This document shows, piece by piece, positions 50,540 to 59,352 of a DNA stretch of 64,000 bases. Each line of letters opens with the position of its first letter. Within the stretch, counting starts at the first letter, position 1. The notes below the pieces were generated by a model that worked only from the letters and a program-made list of their open reading frames with translations, was not told the origin of the DNA and did not search any database. The stretch spans positions 25,659-89,658 of the forward strand of contig NZ_BDBL01000039.1 in NCBI RefSeq assembly GCF_001612965.1, in the 5' to 3' direction. The position numbers and the translations under genes are program-made. The stretch comes from Nocardia kruczakiae NBRC 101016. Lineage in GTDB: Bacteria; Actinomycetota; Actinomycetes; Mycobacteriales; Mycobacteriaceae.

Positions 50540-51913
50540 ATGGCTGAACCGCTGCCAGGGCCGCTGCCCGGTACGCACCTGACCGAGGACTATGTCCGGT
50601 CGCTGGGGCGGCTGGCCTACCTGTGGGGGTGGCCGCTGGTGAACATGCACAACAGGCACGAAGTTTTCGCGCGGCTACCTGAACCGGGCCTGATCGACGG
50701 GGTGGTTCCCGGAGCACCTCCCGGCAGTCTGTGCATGCTCTCGGACTACATCTCGCCCAAGCAGAAACATGTGGCCTGCCCGAACCAGGATGTGGTCTAC
50801 GGCGCGGGAATCCTGGCGGCCGAGTTGGGCCCGTCGGTCATTCAGGTTCCGGATTTCGGTGATCGATTCTGGGTGTATCAGGGCGTGGACCAGCGCACCG
50901 AATCATTCCTGCGGCTGGGTGCCATGTACGGCACGAAGCCGGGGTTCTACCTGCTCGCGCCCGCGGGCTGGGAAGGACCGACTCCGGCAGGCATCGAGGA
51001 CGTATTCACCTTCGACACCCGTGTCGCGATCGTGCTGCCCCGGGTATTCCTCGACGACACCGCCGAGGACCGCGTCGCCATCCAACCGATCCTGCACCGG
51101 ATTGTCATGTATCCCCTCGCCGACTTCACCGGCGAGACTCACCACCGTGACTGGTCGACCGTGCCGCACTTCCCCGGCGACGGCGGATCCGGGGAATCGG
51201 AAACCCAATTCGTCGTGCCGGACAAGTACTTCGACGAATTGCCCGCCATCTTGAACGAGGTCCCGGCCCGAGCGGGCGAGCAGGCCCTGCACACTTGGTT
51301 CGCCGCCCTGACGGACGCGGCCGCCACCGACGCCCGAATCGCGAATCTCTTGCGCGACACCGCGAAAGACGCCGACGCCACCCTCGTCACCGAGCTGTTC
51401 CAGTTCCGGAATATCGGGATCCCCAGCGACCACCACTGGAGCACTCAACGTAACGGTGCCGCGTTCGGCACCGACTATCTCTCCCGCACCGCGATGGACA
51501 AGGCCAACATCTTCGTCAACAGCCCGAACGAAACCGCCTACTTCTACCAGGATCTCGACGAATCAGGGACCCGCCTCGACGGCGCGAACAGCTACGCCGT
51601 CACCTTCCCGGCCGGCGGCCTGCCGCCGGTCCGCGGCTTCTGGTCGCTGACTCTCTACAACACCCATCACTTCTTTCATCCGAACGATCTGGGCCGCTAC
51701 TCGCTCGGCACCAAGAACAACAACCTGCACTACGCCGACGACGGTTCACTGACCCTGATCGCAAGCGCAGAACCACCGAAAGATGCCTCCCTGCAATCGA
51801 ATTGGCTGCCCGCCCCACACGGCGAGTTCTCCCTCTATCTCCGCGCCTACTGGCCCGATCAATCGGTCCTGAACGGGACGTGGACCCCGCCGGCGGTCCG
51901 CCTCCTGCCCTGA
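50540..51913 (+). CDS. DUF1254/DUF1214 protein
   Basis: ATG 50540 lies six bases after GGAG. The 457-residue protein shows the N-terminal DUF1254 domain (LAYLWGWPLVNMHNRHEVF, CPNQDVVYGAGILAAELGPSVIQVPDFGDRFWVYQ) and the C-terminal DUF1214 domain (GSNSYAVTFPAG-type region, PVRGFWSLTLYNTHHFF, NLHYADDGSLTLIA). Its biochemical role is not established in general. No signal peptide is visible here, although some relatives are exported. It faces a broken relative head-to-head. Confidence 0.9.
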   Translation: MAEPLPGPLPGTHLTEDYVRSLGRLAYLWGWPLVNMHNRHEVFARLPEPGLIDGVVPGAPPGSLCMLSDYISPKQKHVACPNQDVVYGAGILAAELGPSVIQVPDFGDRFWVYQGVDQRTESFLRLGAMYGTKPGFYLLAPAGWEGPTPAGIEDVFTFDTRVAIVLPRVFLDDTAEDRVAIQPILHRIVMYPLADFTGETHHRDWSTVPHFPGDGGSGESETQFVVPDKYFDELPAILNEVPARAGEQALHTWFAALTDAAATDARIANLLRDTAKDADATLVTELFQFRNIGIPSDHHWSTQRNGAAFGTDYLSRTAMDKANIFVNSPNETAYFYQDLDESGTRLDGANSYAVTFPAGGLPPVRGFWSLTLYNTHHFFHPNDLGRYSLGTKNNNLHYADDGSLTLIASAEPPKDASLQSNWLPAPHGEFSLYLRAYWPDQSVLNGTWTPPAVRLLP

Positions 51914-52067
51914 CACCACCGCCGGTCATCCGGCTCCACATCGGAACAACCTCACCAGCCGGGATCCCGCGAGGGGACTGTGGGGTTCGAGCGCTGTGGC
52001 CGTCCGGCGACCAACGGCGAGATCGGCCATTCTCAGCGCCTTGCATGGCGGAATCTTCACCGCGGGG

Positions 52068-52760
52068 TCAGGCCGGAACCTGGTCGGCGGCGAGGAAATC
52101 GTCGACGAAGGCCAGCGCCCGGTCTTCGAAGCCCGCATAGTGGGCTTCGCGAACCGCGCCGGTGAGAGCCGCGTCGAGCAGCAGATTCCCGGCGGCATCC
52201 AGGCGCTGTCGTTTTTCCTCCGCGCCCGGCAACAGCCCTACCGACGACTGGGTGAGGCCGCAGTAGTAGGCGATTCCGTCGTCGAGTTGTGCGCTGAGCG
52301 CATCCTGCATGGGTTGAACGATCGCGTCGTCGTCTGCCACGCCCGCCAGGCCCAGCCACAGCATCCGCTTGCCCGCGAGTCGCGGTTTGCTTCGGCCGTA
52401 GGCGAATCCGTAGTTCCACACGCGATCGATCCAGCCCTTCAGAATCGCCGGGACCTGCATCCAGTACACCGGGAATACCGCGACGATCACCTCGGCGGCG
52501 AGGATGCGTCGCATATGGTCCTCGACTTCGGGGGAGTAGACCTTCTCCCGGTTGCCCCACTCCGGGAGGTCGGCGGCGGTCATCCGGGGATCGAAGTTTT
52601 CGGCGTGCAGGTCCAGCAGGTCGATTCGGTAGCCGGCGGCGGTGAGCCGGCGGGTCGCCAGGTCGGCGATATGGGCGGTCAGCGACTCGGGCCGGGGGTG
52701 AGCGACGACGACCAGCGCGGTGCGGGCGGTCGCGGTATCCACAGTCGGGTTGTGCTGCAC
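52068..52760 (-). CDS. NAD(P)H:quinone oxidoreductase (flavodoxin-fold, MdaB/KefF-like)
   Basis: The 230-residue protein has the flavodoxin-like start LVVVAHPRPESLTAHIADLA for FMN/FAD phosphate binding, then FPVYWMQVPAILKGWIDRVWNYGFAYG, the signature of the two-electron quinone reductase family. It would reduce quinones or azo compounds with NAD(P)H. It diverges from the AraC gene across 130 bp containing direct repeats, so it is the probable AraC target. Confidence 0.92.
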   Translation of the reverse strand: MQHNPTVDTATARTALVVVAHPRPESLTAHIADLATRRLTAAGYRIDLLDLHAENFDPRMTAADLPEWGNREKVYSPEVEDHMRRILAAEVIVAVFPVYWMQVPAILKGWIDRVWNYGFAYGRSKPRLAGKRMLWLGLAGVADDDAIVQPMQDALSAQLDDGIAYYCGLTQSSVGLLPGAEEKRQRLDAAGNLLLDAALTGAVREAHYAGFEDRALAFVDDFLAADQVPA

Positions 52761-52854
52761 GGGGCCTCCTGAATCCGGGAGTGTTCGAAACGCTCGGTTG
52801 TGCGTTCCGGGATCAATTCCACATCCAGGAAGATGGACGATCTATGGGTAAAGA

Positions 52855-52887
52855 TCTACATTCGATAGGAGTTCGTCTACTCTCGAT
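52855..52887. promoter_or_regulatory. 21-bp-spaced direct repeats in the AraC promoter
   Basis: TCTACATTCGAT (52855-52866) and TCTACTCTCGAT (52876-52887) match in 10 of 12 positions, with start points 21 bp apart, two helical turns. This is the geometry AraC dimers favour. The second copy ends 3 bp before the AraC start codon, suggesting autorepression. Confidence 0.55.
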
Positions 52888-52890
52888 CGG

Positions 52891-53826
52891 GTGGATCCAC
52901 TGAGCAAACTGCTGGGCGGTATTCGTGCCGAGGGAGCTGTGCTCACCACCGCGGTCCTGGACGCGCCGTGGCGCATCCGATTCGCCGACCAGGCGCCGTT
53001 GACCATGGTCACCGTACTGCGGGGTGGAGGCACACTGCTGCTTCCGGACGGTATCGAACGTCGAATCACGATGGGGGACACCGCGATAGTGCGTGGCCCG
53101 GAAACCTTCGTCCTCGTCGACACTGGCGGTACCGCCGCCCTGCCGCACGAGGAATACGAGGTCGCCTGTTTCGCGCCGGACGCGAAATGCGATCCAGAAC
53201 TGGACGGTGTTCGCTGGGACGGCGACCCCGCCGGCGAGACCGCTCTGATCGTCGGCGCCTACCGGGCGTCCGGGCGGCGCCATGAACGGCTGCTGCGAGC
53301 GGTACCCCCGGTCCTGGTCGTGAACGATGACGTGGAGGTGTGCGCGTGGATGGAGTCGATGGCCGCGGACGCGGCCCGGCGACCGGCCGGAGCGCAAGCG
53401 ATGATGGACCGGCTCCTCGACTGGGCGCTGGTGTGCACACTGCGCGACTGGTTCGACGGGCTGGAGGCGGACGCGCCGGGCTGGTATCGCGGGCCGGCCG
53501 ATCCGGTCGTGGGCCCGGCATTGGCGGCGATGCACGGAAGGCTGTCCGCCGGTTGGACGGTCGCGTCGCTGGCTGCCGAGGCCGGGGTCTCGCGGGCGCT
53601 GTTCGCACGACGGTTCTCCGAGGTCATGGGACAGTCGCCCCTGGCGTATCTCACCCAATGCCGCATGGATGAGGCCGAGGAACTCCTGGCCGACCGGAGT
53701 CTCACCGTGGCGCAGGTAGCGAAGGCCGTCGGCTATGCGGACCCTTTCGGTTTCAGTGCGGCGTTCAAGCGCCATCGTGGCATCCGGCCCAGCGATTTCC
53801 GCGCCACCCCCGATATCGGAGCGTGA
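52891..53826 (+). CDS. AraC-family regulator with N-terminal cupin
   Basis: The 311-residue protein starts at GTG 52891. Residues 20-110 form a cupin-like sensor (AraC_binding_2/6 type: VLRGGGTLLLPDG, IMGDTAIVRGPETFVLVD). Residues 210-305 are the double HTH (WTVASLAAEAGVSRALFARRFSEVMGQSPLAYLTQCRM and VAQVAKAVGYADPFGFSAAFKRHRGIRPSDFR). No ribosome site is evident, so translation may be leaderless. The likely target is the divergent quinone reductase gene and itself. Confidence 0.93.
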   Translation: MDPLSKLLGGIRAEGAVLTTAVLDAPWRIRFADQAPLTMVTVLRGGGTLLLPDGIERRITMGDTAIVRGPETFVLVDTGGTAALPHEEYEVACFAPDAKCDPELDGVRWDGDPAGETALIVGAYRASGRRHERLLRAVPPVLVVNDDVEVCAWMESMAADAARRPAGAQAMMDRLLDWALVCTLRDWFDGLEADAPGWYRGPADPVVGPALAAMHGRLSAGWTVASLAAEAGVSRALFARRFSEVMGQSPLAYLTQCRMDEAEELLADRSLTVAQVAKAVGYADPFGFSAAFKRHRGIRPSDFRATPDIGA

Positions 53827-53899
53827 ACCGGTAATTCGGGCGATTCCGCATCACCCTCCGACCAGGGCCGGGGGGATCGGGTGGACGCGCCCGATATAG

Positions 53900-54859
53900 G
53901 TGGCCGACGATATCGGCATGTTGCTCACGCGCGAAGCCGATGTGTTCGAAAGTTTCCGGGCCCGTCTGGAAGCGATCGCCTATCGCCTGCTGGGCTCGGC
54001 CAGTGATGCCGAGGACGCGGTACAGGAGACCTACCTGCGCTGGCAGGCCGCCGACCGTGAGTACGTCCGGACGCCCGAGGCGTGGCTGACCAAAGTGCTC
54101 ACCAACCTCTGCCTCAACCAGCTCACCACGGCCCGCGCCCGCCGGGAAACGTATGTGGGACAGTGGCTTCCGGAGCCGGTGCTGGCCGGCGACTCGATGC
54201 TGGGGCCGGCCGACACCGTGGAACAGCGGGAATCGGTCTCGATCGCCATGCTCACCCTCATGGAGCGGCTCACCGCCAAGGAGCGCGTGGTGTACGTGCT
54301 GCGCGAGGCATTCGGCTATCCGCACCACGAGATCGCCGAGCTGCTCGACATCACCGAAGCCAACTGCCAGCAGGTCTACCGCCGCGCCAGACAGCATCTG
54401 TCGGTGGAGCGGGCGCGCGTCGAGGTCGACGAGGCCGCCGCTCGACGGATCGTGGAGGAATTCCTGGCCGCGGCGGTCAGTGGGCAGACCGAGAAGCTGG
54501 TGGCACTGCTCACCGATGATGCCTCCATCGTCGGTGACGGCGGCGGATTCCTCGCCACGCTGAGCCGGCCGCTTCGCGGTGCACAGCGCATCGCGCGGTT
54601 CGTGTGTCTGGCGATCAAACCCTCCAACGGCACGTGGAACAAGCTCGGCGGCAAGCCCGAGATGTTCGCCGCGATCGCCAACGGGATGCCCGCGCTGGTG
54701 CTGGTCTCCGAAGATCGGGTGGTCGGCATCGTGGTCCTGCAGGTCACCGTCGACGGCATCGCCGCCGTGCACGCCCACGTCAACCCCGACAAGCTGGCAT
54801 ATGCCAACCGGCAGTGGGCCAGCCGTACACCGGGAGCAGCCCTGCCCGAACTTTGGTGA
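53900..54859 (+). CDS. ECF41 (SigJ-type) sigma factor, copy 2
   Basis: The 319-residue protein (GTG 53900; ATG 53918 possible) has region 2 (FESFRARLEAIAYRLLGSASDAEDAVQETYLRWQ), region 4 (LTAKERVVYVLREAFGYPHHEIAELLDITEANCQQVYRRARQ) and a C-terminal SnoaL-like domain. It is a clear paralogue of the factor at 48057, but the partner order is reversed: here sigma comes first and the FAD oxidoreductase follows 82 bp later behind its own inverted repeat. Confidence 0.93.
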   Translation: MADDIGMLLTREADVFESFRARLEAIAYRLLGSASDAEDAVQETYLRWQAADREYVRTPEAWLTKVLTNLCLNQLTTARARRETYVGQWLPEPVLAGDSMLGPADTVEQRESVSIAMLTLMERLTAKERVVYVLREAFGYPHHEIAELLDITEANCQQVYRRARQHLSVERARVEVDEAAARRIVEEFLAAAVSGQTEKLVALLTDDASIVGDGGGFLATLSRPLRGAQRIARFVCLAIKPSNGTWNKLGGKPEMFAAIANGMPALVLVSEDRVVGIVVLQVTVDGIAAVHAHVNPDKLAYANRQWASRTPGAALPELW

Positions 54860-54869
54860 CGCACGTCAC
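54856..54869. promoter_or_regulatory. GTGAC-N4-GTCAC inverted repeat before FAD oxidoreductase copy 2
   Basis: GTGACGCACGTCAC begins inside the stop codon region of the sigma gene and ends 72 bp before the oxidoreductase start. The inner bases extend the arms to 6 bp. It has the same spacing and arms as the site at 46814-46827. Confidence 0.55.
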
Positions 54870-54941
54870 ATCTCGTAACTGTCAGTCTTCGTGGCCCTGT
54901 CCGGTTCAGGTTTCGAACCCCACCGAGACAGGAGCACAACC

Positions 54942-56177
54942 ATGAAGCACCGCATCGTCGTCCTCGGAGCCGGGTACGCCGGAGCCATCACCGCCGGCCG
55001 CCTGGCCAAGCGACTGCACCGCGACGACATCGAGATCACCCTGGTCAATGCCGATCCCGATTTCGTCGAACGGATCCGCCTGCACCAGCTCGCCACGGGT
55101 CAGGATCTGCCGGCCCGTCCGCTGCGGACGATCTTCGCGGGCACCGGCGTTCAGGTGCGGGTCGCACGGGTGGATTCGGTCGACGCGGACCGCAAGACCG
55201 TCGAGCTGATCGGCGAGAACGGCGCCGAGACGCTGGCCTATGACACCCTCGTCTACGCCCTGGGCAGCACCATCGCCGACATGGGTGTGCCCGGGGTCGC
55301 CGAGCACACCCACAATGTGGCCGGCAAACAGGCCGCGCTGCGGTTGCGGGAACGCCTGAACGAGTTGGTGGCGGGCGAGACCGTGCTGATCGTGGGCGGC
55401 GGCCTGACCAGCATCGAGGTTGCGACCGAGATCGCCGAGGCACGCCCGGATCTGAAGGTCGCCCTGGCAGCGCGCGGCGGCGTCGGCGACTGGCTCGACG
55501 AGAAGGCACAGACCCACCTGCGCGCCGGTTTCGAGCGTTTCGGAATTACCGTGCACGAACACGCCGACGTCACTCGCGTCACCGAAGGCGGCGTCGTCAC
55601 CCGAACGGGTGCGGAGATCCCCGCTCGAACGATCGTCTGGACAGCAGGTTTCGCCGTGCACCCGATCGCGGCCGCCAGCACGCTCACCGTCTCCGAGTCC
55701 GGGCGCATCGTCGTCGACGACACCCTGCGCTCGGTCTCGCATCCCGACGTCTACGCCGTCGGCGATGCCGCGCACGCCGCGGGAGTAGGCGGCAAGACCC
55801 TGCGCATGGGCTGCGCCACCGCCTCCCCGATGGCCTGGCTGGCCGGCGACGTCATCGCCGCCCGGCTGACCGGAGGAAAGGTCCCGAACGCCCCCATCGG
55901 CTACAACAGCCAGTGCATCAGCCTCGGCCGCCGCGACGCCATCGTGCAGAAGGTCACCAAGCAGGATCAGCCGACCTCCAAGGTCGACGTCGGCCGCAAA
56001 GCGGCACGCATGAAGGAGCTGATCTGCAAGGGGACCGTGTGGAGTGTCAACCATCCCACCTTGCTGATGCCGAGCCGGCGTCGCCACCTGATCACAAACC
56101 CCACCGAGACCGGGCGTGGCCGGCCGACCAGCGACCGGACCGCCGCTGCCGAACAACGATCGACTGCAATCGTCTGA
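54942..56177 (+). CDS. NDH-2-like FAD/NAD(P) oxidoreductase, copy 2
   Basis: ATG 54942 follows AGGAG. The 411-residue protein has RIVVLGAGYAGAITAGRLA, VLIVGGGLTSIEVATEIAE and DVYAVGDAAHAAG, the FAD-NAD-FAD motif order of NDH-2-like enzymes. It is alignable along its length with the protein at 46867 (both carry FVER(I/M)RLHQ after the first motif). The C-terminal 30 residues are polar and disordered, with no membrane helix. It is expected to be expressed with, or by, the ECF41 factor upstream. Confidence 0.9.
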   Translation: MKHRIVVLGAGYAGAITAGRLAKRLHRDDIEITLVNADPDFVERIRLHQLATGQDLPARPLRTIFAGTGVQVRVARVDSVDADRKTVELIGENGAETLAYDTLVYALGSTIADMGVPGVAEHTHNVAGKQAALRLRERLNELVAGETVLIVGGGLTSIEVATEIAEARPDLKVALAARGGVGDWLDEKAQTHLRAGFERFGITVHEHADVTRVTEGGVVTRTGAEIPARTIVWTAGFAVHPIAAASTLTVSESGRIVVDDTLRSVSHPDVYAVGDAAHAAGVGGKTLRMGCATASPMAWLAGDVIAARLTGGKVPNAPIGYNSQCISLGRRDAIVQKVTKQDQPTSKVDVGRKAARMKELICKGTVWSVNHPTLLMPSRRRHLITNPTETGRGRPTSDRTAAAEQRSTAIV

Positions 56178-56640
56178 TCGGCAACGCGGCTGGCGGGGCA
56201 ACCCGATCAACGACCGGCCCCGGACATGCGGCGAATCGAATGCGACGAAGGCCGCTCGGAACCGCCGCAGCCATCGCGGCGAACCCGCGCCTTTGTGCGA
56301 TCGCGCCGGCTGCTCGTTTGAACCGGCACGATCTAGGTCCCCGCATACGCCCGGGCGGATGCGGGGACTTACCGAGGCAGTACCCGGCCGACGGCAGGCG
56401 AACCGCTGTCCGGGTGGTGAGGTGCACAGCCGGGGCCCGAATCTCCAGCGGGGTAGTCGATCTCGAACCCTCGTGGAGAGGCGCATGGTGGACGTCGGCT
56501 TACTTCGCCCCCCGCTCGGTTGCGTGAATGTAGTTGTCGTGCGAGCCTTTTCATCCGTGGGAATCGGATCGCGGCTTCGCTGGCAGACACCGGAAGTAGA
56601 GCCGCGATCGAACACGTCTGCGTCGGGGGCAGATGCGCCC
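56178..56640. other. Low-evidence stretch upstream of a hypothetical gene
   Basis: The frame of the following gene stays open through this stretch, but the translation is Arg/Asn/Pro-rich and not protein-like before about 56480. Possible earlier starts for that gene are ATG 56485 and GTG 56551. No promoter or repeat was recognised. Confidence 0.4.
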
Positions 56641-57027
56641 GTGGCCTGGCACGACGTGATCGGTGCCCTCGACCGCCTTGCGCCGGAAATTGCGGCAACC
56701 TGCCGCGCACGGCAGGTCCCGTCCCGCGAGCGGTCACTGCTGACAGGGCGGGGGTGGCTCCTCGACTTCTATCCCGGTGCGCGCCTGCAGTTGCGGATCG
56801 ATTGGACCGGCGGCTGGGCGTTCATGCACCGTCCGGTCCCTCAGCCCGGCGCATACCGGGCTCTTCCCGGGCACGGAGCGAAGAGGATCTCCAGAAACGA
56901 TGCTCGTCTGCACTGGGAGACCCGGGTAGCCGGAGATCCCAGCGTCCGCTCGGCGTTCACAGAACATGCCCTGCGCGAAAGTTTCCGGAATCAGCTCGCA
57001 CGTCTGTCGCCGGCCGGAACGCACTGA
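56641..57027 (+). CDS. Hypothetical 128-aa protein
   Basis: From GTG 56641 the translation becomes protein-like: a helix WHDVIGALDRLAPEIAATCRARQ, then strands WLLDFYPGARLQLRIDW and GWAFMHRPV, and a C-terminal helix ESFRNQLARL. No family was recognised and the start is uncertain. It lies between the FAD oxidoreductase and a flavin-barrel protein, on the same strand as both. Confidence 0.5.
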   Translation: MAWHDVIGALDRLAPEIAATCRARQVPSRERSLLTGRGWLLDFYPGARLQLRIDWTGGWAFMHRPVPQPGAYRALPGHGAKRISRNDARLHWETRVAGDPSVRSAFTEHALRESFRNQLARLSPAGTH

Positions 57028-57094
57028 GTAACCGGCCGGCGAGACCTGCGACTGAGGTCGGATTCGCCGGGAGGTCCGGGGGTAGGCAGGGGTC

Positions 57095-57550
57095 ATGGGT
57101 GTCATCGACGAGGACATGCGCTCGATCGTGGACAGCGCCAAACTGGGGTTCGTCGCCACGGTGTGCGCGGACGGATCACCGAACCTCTCCCCGAAGGGAA
57201 CCGTGCGGGTCTACGACGACGACCATCTGGTGTTCCTGAATCAGGCATCGCCGGGCACGGTCGCCAACTTGCGGCGGGATCCCCGGCTGGAGATCAACGT
57301 CGTCGACTTCCTCAAACGCCGCGGGTACCGGTTCAAGGGAACCGCCGAATTCCACGGCCCCGGCAGCGCGGTGTTCGAGTGGATTCACGACTGGTTGCTC
57401 GCCACGCAGGGACCGGGATATCCCGCGATCGAAGCGGTACTGGTGACCGTCGACCGCGCCATGCCGGTGGACTCGCCGGCGTATCAGTTCGGACATGCCA
57501 CCGAGTCCGAACTGCGGGCGGCCTGGGCCAAAACGTACGGGGTCGAGTAA
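57095..57550 (+). CDS. Pyridoxamine-phosphate-oxidase-like flavin/F420 split-barrel protein
   Basis: The 151-residue protein starts with IDEDMRSIVDSAKLGFVATVCADGSPNLSPKGTVRVYDDDHLVFLNQ, the split-barrel pattern of PNPOx-like proteins, with GSPNLSPKGT for cofactor phosphate binding. It also has INVVDFLKRRGYRFKGTAEF in the middle. In actinomycetes such proteins bind FMN or F420 and reduce or sequester small molecules. No pyridoxal pathway genes are nearby, so a general reductase is the likelier reading. Confidence 0.88.
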   Translation: MGVIDEDMRSIVDSAKLGFVATVCADGSPNLSPKGTVRVYDDDHLVFLNQASPGTVANLRRDPRLEINVVDFLKRRGYRFKGTAEFHGPGSAVFEWIHDWLLATQGPGYPAIEAVLVTVDRAMPVDSPAYQFGHATESELRAAWAKTYGVE

Positions 57551-57598
57551 GTCCCGGGCCGTGAGCGGTGCGTCATCGGCCGAAAGGAGGCAGGCACG

Positions 57599-58594
57599 AT
57601 GGCCGGGATTCCGGACGTGATGTACGCGGCCTACGTGAAGGCGCTCGGCCCGGCCGACGCGATCCACTACGGACGGTTGCCCGTGCCGCGGATCGGACCC
57701 ACCGATGTGCTGGTGGCCGTCCACGCGGTCGCGGTCGACCCGGTGGACACGTTCGTGCGGTCGGGGGCCTATGCGACGCCGACTCCCTTCCCGTTCATCA
57801 TCGGCCGCGACCTGGTCGGAAACGTCGCGGCGGTCGGCGACGGTGCAGTCGGCTATGCGGTCGGCGACGCGGTGTGGTGCAACAGTCTGGGCCACGGTGG
57901 CCGGCAGGGCTCGTTCGCGCAGTACGCGGTTGTCCCGGTCGACCGGCTGTACCACCTGCCCGGCGGGGTGGATCCGGTCCAGGCGGTCGGTGTCGCGCAT
58001 CCGGCTGCCACGGCGTGGCTCGGACTGTTCCGGCACGCTCGGCTCGGGTTGGGAGACGCCGTCTATATCGGCGGCGGTGCCGGAAACGTCGGCGATGCCG
58101 CGGTCCGCCTGGCACGCACGGCCGGCGCGCGGGTGATCGCGTCCGCCTCCGGGGACGGGCTCGAGCGGGTCCGGAATGCGGGGGCCACTGTGGTGGTCGA
58201 CTACCGCGACCCCGGCATGGTCGAGCAGATCCGGGCGGCGGCGCCCGACGGGTTGGAGGTGTATTGGGACACCTCGGGCCACCACGACTTCGACGTCGCG
58301 GTCACATTGCTGGCCCGCGGGGGCCGGCTCCTGCTGACCGCGGCCGGACCACAGGCGCGGGTGCCGCTCCCTGTCGACCGCGCCTACACCCACGACGTCA
58401 CCGTGGCCGGGTTCGCGATCAGCAACGCCACCGTCACCGACCTGGCCGCCGCCGCGACCGCGCTCAACCACACGCTCGCCGACCGAACCCTGGCCGCACG
58501 GATCGCCGACACGATGCCCCTGGCGCGAGCAGCCGAAGCACACCACCGTCTCGAAAAGGGCGGCGTCCACGGACGGCTCATCCTGATGCCCTGA
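57599..58594 (+). CDS. Quinone-reductase-type medium-chain dehydrogenase
   Basis: ATG 57599 follows AAAGGAGG, an excellent ribosome site. The 331-residue protein has the zinc-free MDR plan: PTDVLVAVHAVAVDPVDTFVRSG, FPFIIGRDLVGNVAAVG and the NADPH motif GGGAGNVGDAAVRLARTAGARV. No structural-zinc cysteines are present. NADPH-dependent reduction of quinones or enones is expected. It follows the PNPOx-like gene by 48 bp. Confidence 0.92.
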   Translation: MAGIPDVMYAAYVKALGPADAIHYGRLPVPRIGPTDVLVAVHAVAVDPVDTFVRSGAYATPTPFPFIIGRDLVGNVAAVGDGAVGYAVGDAVWCNSLGHGGRQGSFAQYAVVPVDRLYHLPGGVDPVQAVGVAHPAATAWLGLFRHARLGLGDAVYIGGGAGNVGDAAVRLARTAGARVIASASGDGLERVRNAGATVVVDYRDPGMVEQIRAAAPDGLEVYWDTSGHHDFDVAVTLLARGGRLLLTAAGPQARVPLPVDRAYTHDVTVAGFAISNATVTDLAAAATALNHTLADRTLAARIADTMPLARAAEAHHRLEKGGVHGRLILMP

Positions 58595-58655
58595 CGATGA
58601 ACCGAGCCTGGCTCAGGACGCGGTAGGTTCGCGCGAAACGAAAAGGGAGTGGGCT

Positions 58656-59096
58656 GTGAAAGATCCGCATCGTCGACCGGAGTCGCCGAAGATCGACCTG
58701 CGGGACGCAGCCGCGGTTACCGCGGGATTCATCGCGCTGGTCCTCGGTCTGCTGACCGGCACCGCCGGAATCGCATGGATCCTCTATGTAGTAACCGGTC
58801 TCGAAGAGCACGAACCCGATTCGTCGGTCGAGATCGCTCACACCCACTTGATCGTGGGGATCGTCGTCGTGGCCATCGGACTGCTCTGGTTCGTTGGCGG
58901 ATTCTTGCTGCTGGCGGAAAAGACCGCGGGCCGAGTCTTGTTGATTCTCGCGTCCGGCGCGGCGCTGATCGCGAGCATCGCGCAACTGGTCGACAGCGGT
59001 TTCGCCTACTTGTTCATCCCGATCATTGGGAGCCTTCTGATTCTCGTCCTGTGCGTGGTCCCGGCAACGGACCGCGAGACGGCGTCGGAGGAGTGA
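58656..59096 (+). CDS. Four-helix membrane protein
   Basis: The 146-residue product starts at GTG 58656 after GGGAG. It has four membrane helices at about residues 20-45, 62-84, 90-110 and 115-137, a polar His/Glu loop (EEHEPDSSVEIAHTH) between helices 1 and 2, and an acidic tail. No family was recognised. Confidence 0.8.
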   Translation: MKDPHRRPESPKIDLRDAAAVTAGFIALVLGLLTGTAGIAWILYVVTGLEEHEPDSSVEIAHTHLIVGIVVVAIGLLWFVGGFLLLAEKTAGRVLLILASGAALIASIAQLVDSGFAYLFIPIIGSLLILVLCVVPATDRETASEE

Positions 59097-59352
59097 CCCG
59101 GCGGGGTTGGGATGGAGGTTGTCGGGGCCGGAGAAGCCGGGTGCCAGGGTGTTCGGCGCAGCGGGGTTTACGCGGCACGACGATCTCACACCGGCCACGG
59201 CTCGCGGACAATCGTGGATCATCGGACGGCCGGCGGAAGGACCGCTTTACCCCTATCGAGGATCCGCGTTCGCGACCGGAGCCCACACCAACCCGGGCCG
59301 ATCGGCTGTGTGGTCGATTCACGGTCGTGCCTCGAGTGCGACGCTGACCGGG

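Noticed and set aside
54906..56615. 569-aa open frame on the minus strand
   Set aside because: It is antisense to the NDH-2-like gene, His/Arg/Gly-rich and without any domain pattern.
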